Source of the DNA: Paenibacillus harenae
GTDB lineage: Bacteria > Bacillota > Bacilli > Paenibacillales > Paenibacillaceae
Length of the DNA stretch: 64,000 bases
NCBI RefSeq assembly: GCF_030812415.1
Contig: NZ_JAUSST010000008.1
Coordinates: 186,001-250,000, forward strand
Direction of reading: 5' to 3'
The translations under genes were made by a program, and so were the position numbers. The notes below the pieces were generated by a model. That model did not search any database. It was not told the origin of the DNA and was given only the letters and a program-made list of their open reading frames with translations. This document shows positions 18,401 through 25,906 of this stretch, piece after piece (position 1 is the first letter of the stretch; each line of letters opens with the position of its first letter).

Positions 18401-18652
18401 CCGAGTCAGCGTGAATTTGTCGGAAATCTGCACAAAGATGGCGTAGAAGCGTCGGTTAAGGTTGAGCAAATTTATATCGGCGCGGTCTTTGTCGATGATG
18501 ATAATCAAGTCGTCGATTCTTTGCCGAAAGCAACGGGAAAAGTGCTTCCGGAGCTGGAGGCTTACACGTGGGAAACGTGGCAATTGCCAAAGTCTAAAGA
18601 GCGTTTGAAGCAATCTTATTCGATATTGCAAAAGCTGTTTGAGGCGTATTAA
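15470..18652 (+). CDS. Large membrane-anchored glycosidase-like protein of the EPS operon
   Basis: 1060 residues. A signal-anchor helix lies at ~4-25, without a clear cleavage site or lipobox. Residues ~30-380 form a region I do not recognise. Residues ~390-760 resemble a TIM-barrel glycoside hydrolase of clan A (GH2/GH5-like): IKGVNIGMG, ANMIRVYTIHPPGFY, GWVLGIEWYP with candidate acid/base E541, and PVLIAEFGIPGSRG with candidate nucleophile E692, then FTWQDEW. The C-terminal ~280 residues are beta-rich (FAADYDEQYLYIKL) and could be a carbohydrate-binding module of CBM9/DOMON type. Coupled by ATGA to the synthase gene. It may trim, release or transglycosylate the nascent polymer outside the membrane, as BcsZ or PgaB do. 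Family assignment is tentative. Confidence 0.78.
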   Translation: MKRIYIIVIIVIVVLAALLTPVVWWYAEDEKPLNVAILDKTVPNETYREHLGVNWFLNHYKYTIDEQAYNLKEHYYGTLPNDAAKQVEVKPFPADFNHYDVIYLADTYGVYKDDFTERRRLGERSEKIVGGLEMEEWQNIAARLASPKKSMLIAEFNSFASPTSEPVRRELQDYLGLTWSGWIGRYFDELDYHKNLEIPQWVVDQYGDNWSYKDGGFILFNELTEKLVILEQKKHVTTAGIKVQFTDKGKQFFGKSANTEYQYWFDIVTPNYEEDMLARYAWDLTDEGIAKLEEFGIPQQFAAIISQEKRYTTSYYFAGDFNDVSRVPSIYQIKGLPTVYKYLEKYADRSFYWSIYMPVMKKIVEHFEDKQIEVVNQEQLNYNARIQGKAFEVMKDGKWEPIVIKGVNIGMGKPGAFPGEAAITEEEYYRWFNQIAEMNANMIRVYTIHPPGFYRALAKYNEEHPEQPLYVLHGVWINEQNLEESLDAYEKENLAQFQQEMKRLVDVIHGNIYIEHEAGHASGLYDADVSKYVVGWVLGIEWYPKMVVGTNEKHANIGQYDGTYFETENAAPFERWLAEQMDLITVYEKDKYNWMRPMSFTNWVTTDLLDHPSEPSEDEDLVSVNPNVIYTKGDMQAIGEFASYHVYPYYPDFFNYDRDYLNYVDFRGNKNSYAAYLKELHAAHRMPVLIAEFGIPGSRGMTHENVYGWNQGFMSEQAQGETLQHLFEDIMHEGLLGGLVFTWQDEWFKRTWNTMDYDNPNRRPFWSNTQTNEQHFGLLSFDRLKAKVDGNTEEWEGTQLFGTSPSEATDFAADYDEQYLYIKLKSELLEKASPRILLDVVPEQGNMSATMIKDITFSNGVDFIVELNKNHDSRIVIDEYYDLYEYLYSRSLKLIPSRMEVPVNNSGKFAPIYYVLNKQLYLPEEDRVTDFSFYETGKLMQGNANPEAEDYNSLVDYNWSDDVIELRIPWLLIQAKDPSQREFVGNLHKDGVEASVKVEQIYIGAVFVDDDNQVVDSLPKATGKVLPELEAYTWETWQLPKSKERLKQSYSILQKLFEAY

Positions 18653-18754
18653 AAAATATGAATGTTTTCATTGCGCATGTAAATCAGTTCGGTGTGCACC
18701 AGACTGTGTGTTTATATTCGCAAACGAGTTGAACATATTAGTGTATAACCGATG

Positions 18755-18788
18755 AACCTCGCTTCCCAAAAAGCGAGGTTATTTCTTT
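18755..18788 (+). terminator. Intrinsic terminator after the EPS operon
   Basis: AACCTCGCTT (18755-18764) pairs perfectly with AAGCGAGGTT (18771-18780) across a six-base loop, followed by ATTTCTTTTT. It lies 103 bases after the stop of the glycosidase-like gene. Confidence 0.85.
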
Positions 18789-18981
18789 TTCTCGAACGTA
18801 CATTCGCTGACATACTGATGCCCATATGAAGCTTTAATATAGGGTTATGATGTTGAGAACTTTTACAATTATCGATTTTCAAAGGAGGTGTAACGTCTTG
18901 AACTTCTCGCTTATGTCGCAATCACAGGGACTTCACATTATTTTGGAACCGGCTAATTTCCGATGTCGCGTATAACGCTCT

Positions 18982-19146
18982 ATGATGCTTATGGAAATAG
19001 GTGCGATGTGGATTATCGACGTGGCCTTTTTATTATTGTCTTTTGCTCCAATTGGTCAGCTATGGCTTGGTCTATTCATACCGAAGGGGATTGATCTTAT
19101 GTTAATCCAGAAGAATAGACATCGTAACAGGAAATTCGACAAATAA
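18982..19146 (+). CDS. Possible small membrane protein
   Basis: A 54-codon frame with one strongly hydrophobic segment (WIIDVAFLLLSFAPIGQLWL) and a basic tail (NRHRNRKFDK). There is no convincing ribosome site before the first ATG; a later ATG at 19006 has a weak AGGT upstream. The amphipathic layout is protein-like, but no family was recognised and chance cannot be excluded. Confidence 0.28.
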   Translation: MMLMEIGAMWIIDVAFLLLSFAPIGQLWLGLFIPKGIDLMLIQKNRHRNRKFDK

Positions 19147-19262
19147 TTCGGATCGAAGCATCCACTCGAATGCCAGATATGTTAGACTTTATATTACGAA
19201 AAGGTACGCATTCGGGCTATGACGGCTATGCCAGAATTTATGAATTCGAGGTTTATAACTAG
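19128..19262 (+). pseudogene. Possible C-terminal remnant of an unrecognised protein
   Basis: An open frame without a plausible start ends in TAG at 19260-19262. The last 30 residues (starting MPDMLDFILRKG and ending ARIYEFEVYN) have protein-like composition. It ends 17 bases before the ATG of the next operon. Low confidence; it may be chance. Confidence 0.22.
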
Positions 19263-19279
19263 TCGGGAGGAGAGAGATT

Positions 19280-20566
19280 ATGCGTAAATGGATCCTTGTT
19301 CTGACGGCAATGTGCTTATCGATCACAATGGCCGGGTGCAGCAACATGGCGGAGCAGTCAAGTCAGGAGAATGAACAGGGTGTGCCCGAAGAAGATCGAA
19401 CCGATGAAACGTTTACGCTTCGCGTCTCTTATTGGGCGCAGGATAAAAACGGATATCTGGATGCGGTAGATAAGAAATTTAAAGAGAAGTATCCGAATGC
19501 GACGATAGAGTGGGATAAATTGGATGAGCAGAATTTTGCCGAGGCAACCGACAGCGAGTTAACGTCGGGCCAAGCTGCCGATATCCTATTTACCCAGAAG
19601 ATCAAAGAGTACGCCAAAGCGGGCTACCTGCTGGATCTGTCCGATCAGCCGTGGACGCAGCGAATGATCGATTCCGCGAAGCAGACGGTTTCTTACAAAG
19701 GGAAAACGTACGGCGGGGCTCTTGATGTCAGCACCTTTGGCGCTTATTATAACAAAACGATTTTTGATAGCTTGCAATTACAGCCGCCTGGGACGTGGGA
19801 TGAATTTATAGCGCTCTGCGCCAGGATCAAAGAAGCCGGAATCTCTCCGATACTAGGCGGCTTTAAAGACACGTGGACCATACAAGGCGCTTATCTGCCG
19901 ATCGCCGCAACGTCGGAGTTTCTGGACAATCCCGACTTTGAATGGGATGTCTATGCGGGGAAAGCCAAAATCGACGGTCCTGAAGTCAATGACGCTCTCC
20001 GCAAATTTCAGGAACTCGCACAAGGCGGTTTTTTCAACCCGGATGCTATGCACATAGGTTATGACGAGTCAACGCAGCAATTTATTGACGGTAAAGGCGC
20101 GATGCAGCTGATGGGGAGCTGGACGCCGGGAGTTGTCGACAGCAAAACCTCCGATTTCAATATGGGCTTCTTCGCGATTCCCGATGAGAACGGCAAAACG
20201 GTTATGGCCGCGGCGCCGGACAAGCAGGTGGCCATAAATGCCAAAACCTTATATGCAGTAGAAGCTAAATATTTAGTATCTCTTCTGCTCGACAAGGAGA
20301 TGCTGGCGATTTATAGCAAAAACGTAGCTTTATCCGCTTTTAAAGATGTCATTGCCGAGTACGGCAATCCGGCGATGAAGGAAGTGCAGAGAGCGCTGCA
20401 GCTGCATCCGACATCGATCAATCCGGGGCATTTGTTTACCCAATCGGCGAATGCCGCCATTAGCGAAGCGCTAAATCGCATTTTGTCGGGCAAAGAGCTG
20501 TCGAATGAATTGAAGGAAGCGGATGAGAATTATATAAAAGATAAAGCAAGCCTTATTCTGGAATGA
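19280..20566 (+). CDS. Solute-binding lipoprotein linked to a signalling operon
   Basis: 428 residues. Signal peptide with lipobox TMAGC, cysteine at ~20, then a short acidic linker. The body is a family-1 extracellular solute-binding protein (FTLRVSYWAQDKNGYLDAV, AADILFTQKIKEYAKAGYL, LQPPGTWDEFIALCARIKEAG). No permease gene is nearby. The next gene, 13 bases on, encodes a membrane sensor kinase with an extracellular domain. I infer that this protein binds a sugar outside the cell and presents it to the kinase. It may have retained a transport role with unlinked permeases, but the context favours sensing. Confidence 0.87.
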   Translation: MRKWILVLTAMCLSITMAGCSNMAEQSSQENEQGVPEEDRTDETFTLRVSYWAQDKNGYLDAVDKKFKEKYPNATIEWDKLDEQNFAEATDSELTSGQAADILFTQKIKEYAKAGYLLDLSDQPWTQRMIDSAKQTVSYKGKTYGGALDVSTFGAYYNKTIFDSLQLQPPGTWDEFIALCARIKEAGISPILGGFKDTWTIQGAYLPIAATSEFLDNPDFEWDVYAGKAKIDGPEVNDALRKFQELAQGGFFNPDAMHIGYDESTQQFIDGKGAMQLMGSWTPGVVDSKTSDFNMGFFAIPDENGKTVMAAAPDKQVAINAKTLYAVEAKYLVSLLLDKEMLAIYSKNVALSAFKDVIAEYGNPAMKEVQRALQLHPTSINPGHLFTQSANAAISEALNRILSGKELSNELKEADENYIKDKASLILE

Positions 20567-20579
20567 TGGTGATCAGCGA

Positions 20580-22397
20580 GTGAACCTCTTCTTACGGGTA
20601 TTTCGGCTGCAAACCTTGAAAGCGCGAATGCGGTTTTTGGGCATTTCTCTTGTGCTGATGGTTGGGCTTCTGACGATATTGTCTTATTCGATTCTGGAGT
20701 ATCAAGAAACAAAAAAAGACCAAATCAATTCGATGAGCAAGGATAGTGCGATTCAGCGAACAGCCATAGACAGCTGGGTAGCGGCCAGAGCTTCCGAAAT
20801 TCGGAATCTGGCTCATTTGCAGTCGACGATAGAGCTGGAAATGGATGATATTCAAAGCAATCTTACCTATTTTGCTTCGCAGCAGCAGGAGTTTGAAGCC
20901 GTTTCCTTCGCCAATAAGGACGGCATTGTAGAATTCAGCACGATGAACCAGATTGGCGCTTATTTTTCCGAACGAACTTTTTTGGAAGAAGCCGCTAAAG
21001 GGAACGAATATATATCGAACGTGCTGCTAGGCAACGTGACCAGACAGCCAATGATTTTGTTTTCTGCACCGATTATGAGCAGCAGCAACCAGTTTAAAGG
21101 CGTTATCTATGGAACGGTTACGTTAAAGACGATCGTTCAGCTTCTGGAGCAATTTCGGAGAGGCGACAGCGGCGAATCGTATGTCATTGATCGTAACGGC
21201 TTTCTGATTACCGAGTCGCGTTTTGAAGGTGATTGGAAAGTTATGGAATATCAATTAAGCAGCGACATTTTAAAACGGGCGCAGTATGGAGAGAAGTCAA
21301 ACTCGATTTATGAAAGCTACCGCGGCAAGCAGGTATTGGGTACTTATCAGCTGGCGAATAACGGCAAATGGATTATCGTTAACGAAATCGAACGCGATGA
21401 AGTGTATCATACCTTTTATCAGCAGCTGTTTGTCATGATTAGTATTGTATGCATCGTGCTTACGATCGGGTTTGTCGCCATGCTGCGAATCTCGCATCAT
21501 ATCGAGCATCCCGTTCAGCATTTATTAAAAGGGGTGCAACGGCTGAAGCGGGGCGATTATGATTATAAGATCGACTACAGCGGCATGTTAACCGCACCGG
21601 TCGAGCTGCTGCAGCTATGCGAGGCATTTAATCAAATGTCGCAAAATATTCAAGATAACGAGCTTGAGCTGAAGCGGCAAAAAGAAGAGCTGGCCGGATC
21701 GAATGCAGAGCTGGAGCAATTTGCCTATGTCGCTTCGCATGATTTACAGGAGCCGCTGCGGATGGTGGCCAGCTATGTACAGTTGTTGGCCAAGCGATAC
21801 CAAGGGAAATTGGATCAGGATGCGGATGATTTTATTCATTACGCAGTGGACGGCTCGCAGCGCATGCAAAATTTAATTAACGACTTGCTGGCTTTTTCCA
21901 GGGTAGGCACGAAGGGGAAAGAGCCGAAGCCCGTACATTTAGAAAAAGTTCTTCAGCATGTGCTGGCGAATCTGCAGCATGCCGTTCAAGAAAGCGATGC
22001 TCGAATCTCGTTGGATCAACTGCCGACCGTCATGGCGGATTCTACGCAAATGGTGCAGCTGTTTCAGAACTTAGTCGGCAATTCCATCAAGTTTCGGGAT
22101 GCGAACCGGAAGGCCGTCATTCATATCGGGGTTAAACGGCAGGGGCAAGAGTGGGAGTTTTCAGTCCGCGATAACGGAATCGGGTTCGATCCAAAGTATG
22201 CGGAGCGCATTTTTTTCATTTTTCAAAGGCTTCATAATAAAACCAAATATCAGGGCACCGGAATAGGGCTGTCTATTTGCAAAAAAATCGTTGAACGCCA
22301 TGGCGGGAGAATATGGGTGGAGTCGGTAGCAGGCTCTTCGACAACCTTCTATTTCACGCTGCCGGTCGGAGGAGAACAATTAGATGATCGACAATAG
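20580..22397 (+). CDS. Membrane sensor histidine kinase with Cache-like domain
   Basis: 605 residues from a GTG; an ATG at residue 17 is an alternative start. Helix at ~20-42, an extracellular dCache-like domain to ~278 (VSFANKDGIVEFSTM, SGESYVIDRNGFLITES), a second helix ~280-303, HAMP, then a coiled linker. The dimerisation domain has H387 in YVASHDLQEPLRM, the subtype common in phytochrome-like kinases that act on Rcp1-type receivers. ATP-binding motifs are present (LVGNSIKFRD, DNGIGFD, GTGIGLSICKKIVERHGG). Its stop overlaps the next receiver gene by 14 bases. It likely phosphorylates that receiver and/or the REC-GGDEF protein. Confidence 0.9.
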   Translation: MNLFLRVFRLQTLKARMRFLGISLVLMVGLLTILSYSILEYQETKKDQINSMSKDSAIQRTAIDSWVAARASEIRNLAHLQSTIELEMDDIQSNLTYFASQQQEFEAVSFANKDGIVEFSTMNQIGAYFSERTFLEEAAKGNEYISNVLLGNVTRQPMILFSAPIMSSSNQFKGVIYGTVTLKTIVQLLEQFRRGDSGESYVIDRNGFLITESRFEGDWKVMEYQLSSDILKRAQYGEKSNSIYESYRGKQVLGTYQLANNGKWIIVNEIERDEVYHTFYQQLFVMISIVCIVLTIGFVAMLRISHHIEHPVQHLLKGVQRLKRGDYDYKIDYSGMLTAPVELLQLCEAFNQMSQNIQDNELELKRQKEELAGSNAELEQFAYVASHDLQEPLRMVASYVQLLAKRYQGKLDQDADDFIHYAVDGSQRMQNLINDLLAFSRVGTKGKEPKPVHLEKVLQHVLANLQHAVQESDARISLDQLPTVMADSTQMVQLFQNLVGNSIKFRDANRKAVIHIGVKRQGQEWEFSVRDNGIGFDPKYAERIFFIFQRLHNKTKYQGTGIGLSICKKIVERHGGRIWVESVAGSSTTFYFTLPVGGEQLDDRQ

Positions 22398-22830
22398 TTT
22401 GAGAAATCATTTAGAAATACTATTGGTAGAAGATAACCCCGGGGACATTCGTTTAATCGTCGAAGTGCTGAAGGAAGGGAAAATAACCAATCATTTGAAC
22501 GTGGTCGAAGACGGCGAGGAGGCTTTAGCCTATTTAAGGCGAGAAGGAAGCTATCAGCATTCGATTATCCCGGACATTATTTTATTAGACTTGAATCTTC
22601 CCAAAATCAATGGAACCGAGGTTCTTGCCGAAATCAAAAACGACCCGCAGCTGAGGCACATTCCGGTCATCATATTGACGACTTCGGAAGCGGAGCAGGA
22701 TATATTAAAGGCTTATGATCTGCATGCCAATTGTTATATCACCAAGCCAGTCAACTTAGAGCAGTTTCTAACAGTCGTAAGATCGATTGAAAATTTTTGG
22801 CTTACGATCGTTAAGCTGCCTAGGAGGTAA
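22384..22830 (+). CDS. Stand-alone Rcp1-type receiver protein
   Basis: 148 residues, a single receiver domain: acidic pair E16-D17, phosphoacceptor D69 (DIILLDLNLPKING), T100 and K121 (YITKPVNLEQF). The HSIIPDIILLDLNLP and SIENFWL-type ending fits the Rcp1 family of diffusible receivers that partner HisKA kinases of the preceding type. GGAGGA lies 9 bases upstream, inside the end of the kinase gene. With no output domain, it may act as phosphate sink or intermediate toward the REC-GGDEF protein encoded next. Confidence 0.92.
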   Translation: MIDNSLRNHLEILLVEDNPGDIRLIVEVLKEGKITNHLNVVEDGEEALAYLRREGSYQHSIIPDIILLDLNLPKINGTEVLAEIKNDPQLRHIPVIILTTSEAEQDILKAYDLHANCYITKPVNLEQFLTVVRSIENFWLTIVKLPRR

Positions 22831-22834
22831 CCCG

Positions 22835-23743
22835 ATGATAAAAGTGCTGTTGATCGAGGATAATCCGGGAGACGCCCGGTTAATTAAGGAAGTCATGTCG
22901 GAAACGGAGCATCAGAATTTTGAACTTATTTGGGCGGATCAATTAGATATAGGCATCGAACGCATAACGAAAGAAGCCTTTCATGTTGTTTTGCTCGATC
23001 TGTCCCTTCCCGACAGCCATGGGATGGAAACGATTATCGCCTTCAGGGAGAAAGCGCCGGAAATCCCGATTGTCGTACTGACCGGGCTTGACGATGAAGA
23101 GGTTGCGATAAATGCGGTACAGCACGGAGCACAGGATTATTTGATGAAAGGACAAGTCAACAGCTCTGTCATTCTGCGTTCGATTCGTTACGCCATCGAA
23201 AGGCATCGCCTTCAAGGAGAGCTGTATAACTTGTCGATTATCGATGAGCTGACAAGCCTTTATAATCGGCGGGGTTTCTTCAATCTGGCGCAGCAGTATA
23301 TGAACGCGCGCGCTCAGGAAGGCAAAGGCTTTTACCTGATCGTTGCAGATCTGGACAGAATGAAACAAATCAACGATACCTATGGTCATCACATGGGGGA
23401 TTTGGCATTAATGGATACGGCGAATATATTGAAAGAGATCTTCCATAATTCCGTCATTATAGCCCGGATGGGCGGCGACGAGTTCACTGTTGTTGTGCCG
23501 GATACGCTTCGAGATTCTCGGCTCCTGGAGGGCGTTGAACAGGAGATGATTTCAAATATGCAGCATAAGCTGCATAGCTTTAATAGGGATGCCGGCAGAC
23601 TCTATCATCTTTCGATCAGCTTGGGTCTTTATTATTTCAATCCTGAAATGCCGCTTGCCTTAGGCGACTTGATTATCAAGGCGGACCAACGGATGTATGC
23701 CTGCAAGAAAGAGAAAATGTTTAGAAATGCGCAGAATATCTGA
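22835..23743 (+). CDS. REC-GGDEF diguanylate cyclase
   Basis: 302 residues from the ATG at 22835, chosen because TAGGAGGT precedes it by 7 bases; an upstream ATG in the same frame lacks a site. Residues 1-120 are a receiver (E8-D9, D55 in VVLLDLSLPDS, K105). Residues ~130-300 are a GGDEF domain with intact active site G213-G-D-E-F217 (RMGGDEFTVVVP), DELT (137-140) and a metal-binding D172-L-D. It should convert two GTP into c-di-GMP when activated. The RxxD inhibitory site is absent (HNSV at that position), so product feedback is not expected. Last gene of the signalling operon. Confidence 0.92.
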   Translation: MIKVLLIEDNPGDARLIKEVMSETEHQNFELIWADQLDIGIERITKEAFHVVLLDLSLPDSHGMETIIAFREKAPEIPIVVLTGLDDEEVAINAVQHGAQDYLMKGQVNSSVILRSIRYAIERHRLQGELYNLSIIDELTSLYNRRGFFNLAQQYMNARAQEGKGFYLIVADLDRMKQINDTYGHHMGDLALMDTANILKEIFHNSVIIARMGGDEFTVVVPDTLRDSRLLEGVEQEMISNMQHKLHSFNRDAGRLYHLSISLGLYYFNPEMPLALGDLIIKADQRMYACKKEKMFRNAQNI

Positions 23744-23826
23744 TCGGAATGGCGCACAGCGATCAATTGCAAGATGGTCTCACCAGATTCAAAATGCATG
23801 ATCGCGAAGAAGGAGGCTGTGGAAAC

Positions 23827-24663
23827 ATGTCTTCAGAAAATCAAAAAATCAAAAACCTCGGAGACTTTATAAAATCCCGCCGGGAACGGATTAAGCCGGA
23901 TCATGCCAGTATTGACGGTCGCTTTGGAAGAAGAAGAACGCCGGGATTACGCAGAGAAGAGGTTGCTCATCTTGCGGGAGTAAGTATCACCTGGTATACC
24001 TGGCTGGAACAAGGCCGGGCCGTCACCGCCTCAAGAGAAGTGATCGAGAGCATCGGCAAAGCCTTGCAATTATCTTCAGAAGAACATCTTCATTTGCTTC
24101 GTTTGGCAAATTATGGCGGAGAGGGAGATTCTTACCCGGACGCTAAGGAAATATATCCAGACCTTCAGAACATTATTGACCAATTGCACTATCCGGCGAT
24201 CATCGCAAGCAGTCGAACCGAGGTATTGGCCTACAATCGGATGGCTTCTGAAATCATTGCGGATTTCCATGCGATTCCAATTGAGAAACGCGTGATGACA
24301 CGATTGATATTTACCGATCCAAACCTGCGCAGCCAGCTGGTTAACTGGAAGGAATTTGCCGATTACACGTTAGGGGTATTTCGTTCGAATTTTGACCAAA
24401 AGGCGGACGATCCCTGGTTTGAGGAATTCGTGCTGCAGATGTGCAAGGAAAACGAGGAGTTTCAAACGTTATGGCGTTTGCATGATGTGCAGCAAAAGAA
24501 AGCCATACATTTCACGATCGATCACCTCGTCGGAGGGCGATTATACTTTCAATTGAACTCCTTTTCTAATTTTAACGGCAATGGAAACATACACTGCTGT
24601 GTATTTACTCCCATTGAAGGTACCGACACGGAGCAAAAATTATTGAATATGGTTCGAAAATAA
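23827..24663 (+). CDS. Helix-turn-helix regulator with MmyB-like ligand domain
   Basis: 278 residues from the ATG at 23827, which follows GAAGGAGGC by 10 bases; an in-frame ATG at 23749 has no such site. N-terminal XRE-type helix-turn-helix (LGDFIKSRRERI, RTPGLRREEVAHLAGVSITWYTWLEQGR) is followed by a PAS-like MmyB domain (residues ~110-260; PAIIASSRTEVLAYNRMA). Members of this family often control an adjacent oxidoreductase, and an MDR-family reductase gene follows. The likely targets are the CTGGWTACCT repeats just downstream. Ligand unknown; fatty-acid-like ligands have been proposed for some homologues. Confidence 0.88.
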   Translation: MSSENQKIKNLGDFIKSRRERIKPDHASIDGRFGRRRTPGLRREEVAHLAGVSITWYTWLEQGRAVTASREVIESIGKALQLSSEEHLHLLRLANYGGEGDSYPDAKEIYPDLQNIIDQLHYPAIIASSRTEVLAYNRMASEIIADFHAIPIEKRVMTRLIFTDPNLRSQLVNWKEFADYTLGVFRSNFDQKADDPWFEEFVLQMCKENEEFQTLWRLHDVQQKKAIHFTIDHLVGGRLYFQLNSFSNFNGNGNIHCCVFTPIEGTDTEQKLLNMVRK

Positions 24664-24673
24664 GCCTGTTAGT

Positions 24674-24726
24674 CTGGATACCTGTATAACTGCAAACTGG
24701 TTACCTCCTTGGTCGTTAAATATAAT
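24674..24726 (+). promoter_or_regulatory. Promoter with direct CTGGWTACCT repeats before the quinone reductase-like gene
   Basis: CTGGATACCT (24674-24683) and CTGGTTACCT (24697-24706) are direct repeats 23 bases apart. A TATAAT follows at 24721-24726, placing the second repeat over the -35 region. That spacing suits an activator, plausibly the helix-turn-helix protein encoded just upstream. A third copy lies at 25890. Confidence 0.5.
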
Positions 24727-24758
24727 GGACTTATTCGCAATCAAGGAGGAAATATAAA

Positions 24759-25748
24759 TTGAAAGCTATCATTATAGATCGACCAGGGGGACCTGCAAAT
24801 TTGCAGCTGCGAGAGAAGCCGGATCTTCAACCAGCCCCCGGTATGCTGACCATTGACGTTGCTTATGCTGGAGTAGGTTATTTCGAAGTGTTGCTTAGCC
24901 GCGGCGATTTCATTTCGGCTTTTCCGATGCCGCTTACTCCCGGTTTGGAAGTTTCGGGGTATGTACGCGCCATCGGGGAAGGGGTGAAGGGCTTCTACAT
25001 CGGTCAACCCGTTGCCTCGATGACACTGCATGATCTTAACGGCTTTGCTTCTATGGCGAACGTGCGGCCGGATCTGACGGTTCCACTGGATCAATTGGGA
25101 GCTGACCTTGACTTAGCGACAGCAGCAGCTTCCATTGTAAATCTGACTACCGCTTACCTGACCATAAAAGAAGTAAATAGAATGAGAACGGGTGACAGCG
25201 TACTTGTTCATGCAGCGGTTGGCGGGCTGGGCAGCTTTCTGGGGCAAATGGCGAAACGTCTGGGAGCAGGCAAGGTATTTGGAACCGTCGGAAGCGTCGA
25301 GAAAGTAAAACTGGCCGAATCCCTTGGATACGACGAATTATTCGTCCGGACCGATTTTGTGGAGCAAACCCTCCGGGCAACCGAACAAAAAGGCGTTCAT
25401 GCCGTCTTCGACCCTGTCGGGGGGAGCATGCGCAAACAAAGCTTAGAGGTGCTTTGCCCGTTAGGGCAACTGGTTGTAGTGGGTAACGCAAGCGGAGAAC
25501 AGGATGTTATAAATTCTTATAATCAAATATGGTTTTCCAACAAACAGTTCGCAGGTTTTACATTAGGCGGATACAGCGACAGTAATCCTGTGGAGACTGG
25601 GAAAGCGGCGCGAGAAGCGCTGGGTATGCTGGCAAGAAAAGAGATACATGTGGAGATTCAAGGCGTGTATCCTCTGGAAAATGCCGCCGAAGCGCTTGCG
25701 CTCTTGGAAGAGAAGAACACGGTCGGAAAATTGGTTTTGAAAATATAA
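24759..25748 (+). CDS. Quinone oxidoreductase-like MDR enzyme
   Basis: 329 residues from a TTG with AAGGAGGA 8 bases upstream. GroES-like N-terminal half (LTIDVAYAGVGYFEVLLSRGDF, TPGLEVSGYV) and Rossmann half with VLVHAAVGGLGSFLGQMAKRLG and DPVGGSMRKQSLEVL. No zinc-ligand cysteines of the alcohol dehydrogenase type are visible, fitting the zinc-independent NADPH:quinone reductase (QOR) group. Probably cytoplasmic NADPH-dependent reduction of a quinone or enone. Regulated by the upstream helix-turn-helix protein, judging from position and operator-like repeats. Confidence 0.88.
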   Translation: MKAIIIDRPGGPANLQLREKPDLQPAPGMLTIDVAYAGVGYFEVLLSRGDFISAFPMPLTPGLEVSGYVRAIGEGVKGFYIGQPVASMTLHDLNGFASMANVRPDLTVPLDQLGADLDLATAAASIVNLTTAYLTIKEVNRMRTGDSVLVHAAVGGLGSFLGQMAKRLGAGKVFGTVGSVEKVKLAESLGYDELFVRTDFVEQTLRATEQKGVHAVFDPVGGSMRKQSLEVLCPLGQLVVVGNASGEQDVINSYNQIWFSNKQFAGFTLGGYSDSNPVETGKAAREALGMLARKEIHVEIQGVYPLENAAEALALLEEKNTVGKLVLKI

Positions 25749-25829
25749 GCCTGGGCTCAGCCTCTCTTTATTATTACAAAAATCCCAAATCCCCTTTCAA
25801 GGCATTATGAACCGTGACGAATTGCGGAT

Positions 25830-25869
25830 GCACCACTCGTCGTAACAGACTGAGGGTGCTTTTTTGTTT
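25830..25869 (+). terminator. Intrinsic terminator after the MDR reductase gene
   Basis: GCACC-A-CTC (25830-25838) pairs with GAGGGTGC (25852-25859) with one bulged A, followed by TTTTTTGTTTTT. Confidence 0.75.
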
Positions 25870-25889
25870 TTGCAGGATTTTCTTTACAT

Positions 25890-25906
25890 CTGGTTACCTG
25901 TATGAT
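25890..25906 (+). promoter_or_regulatory. Third copy of the CTGGTTACCT element
   Basis: CTGGTTACCTGTATGAT matches the elements at 24674 and 24697 and includes a -10-like TATGAT. It sits 94 bases before the DUF4085 gene, so the same regulator may also control that gene. Inferred from repetition only. Confidence 0.4.

Larger units (their letters stand above)
18653..19279. other. Intergenic stretch with terminator and several short open frames
   Basis: The first part carries the EPS operon terminator. Behind a strong AAAGGAGGTG (18881-18890), a TTG opens a 25-codon frame at 18898-18975 with no recognisable product. A 54-codon frame and a 45-codon frame follow (separate entries). The region looks like gene debris or tiny genes before the next operon, whose own ribosome site is GGGAGGAGAG at 19264-19273. 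Confidence 0.4.
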
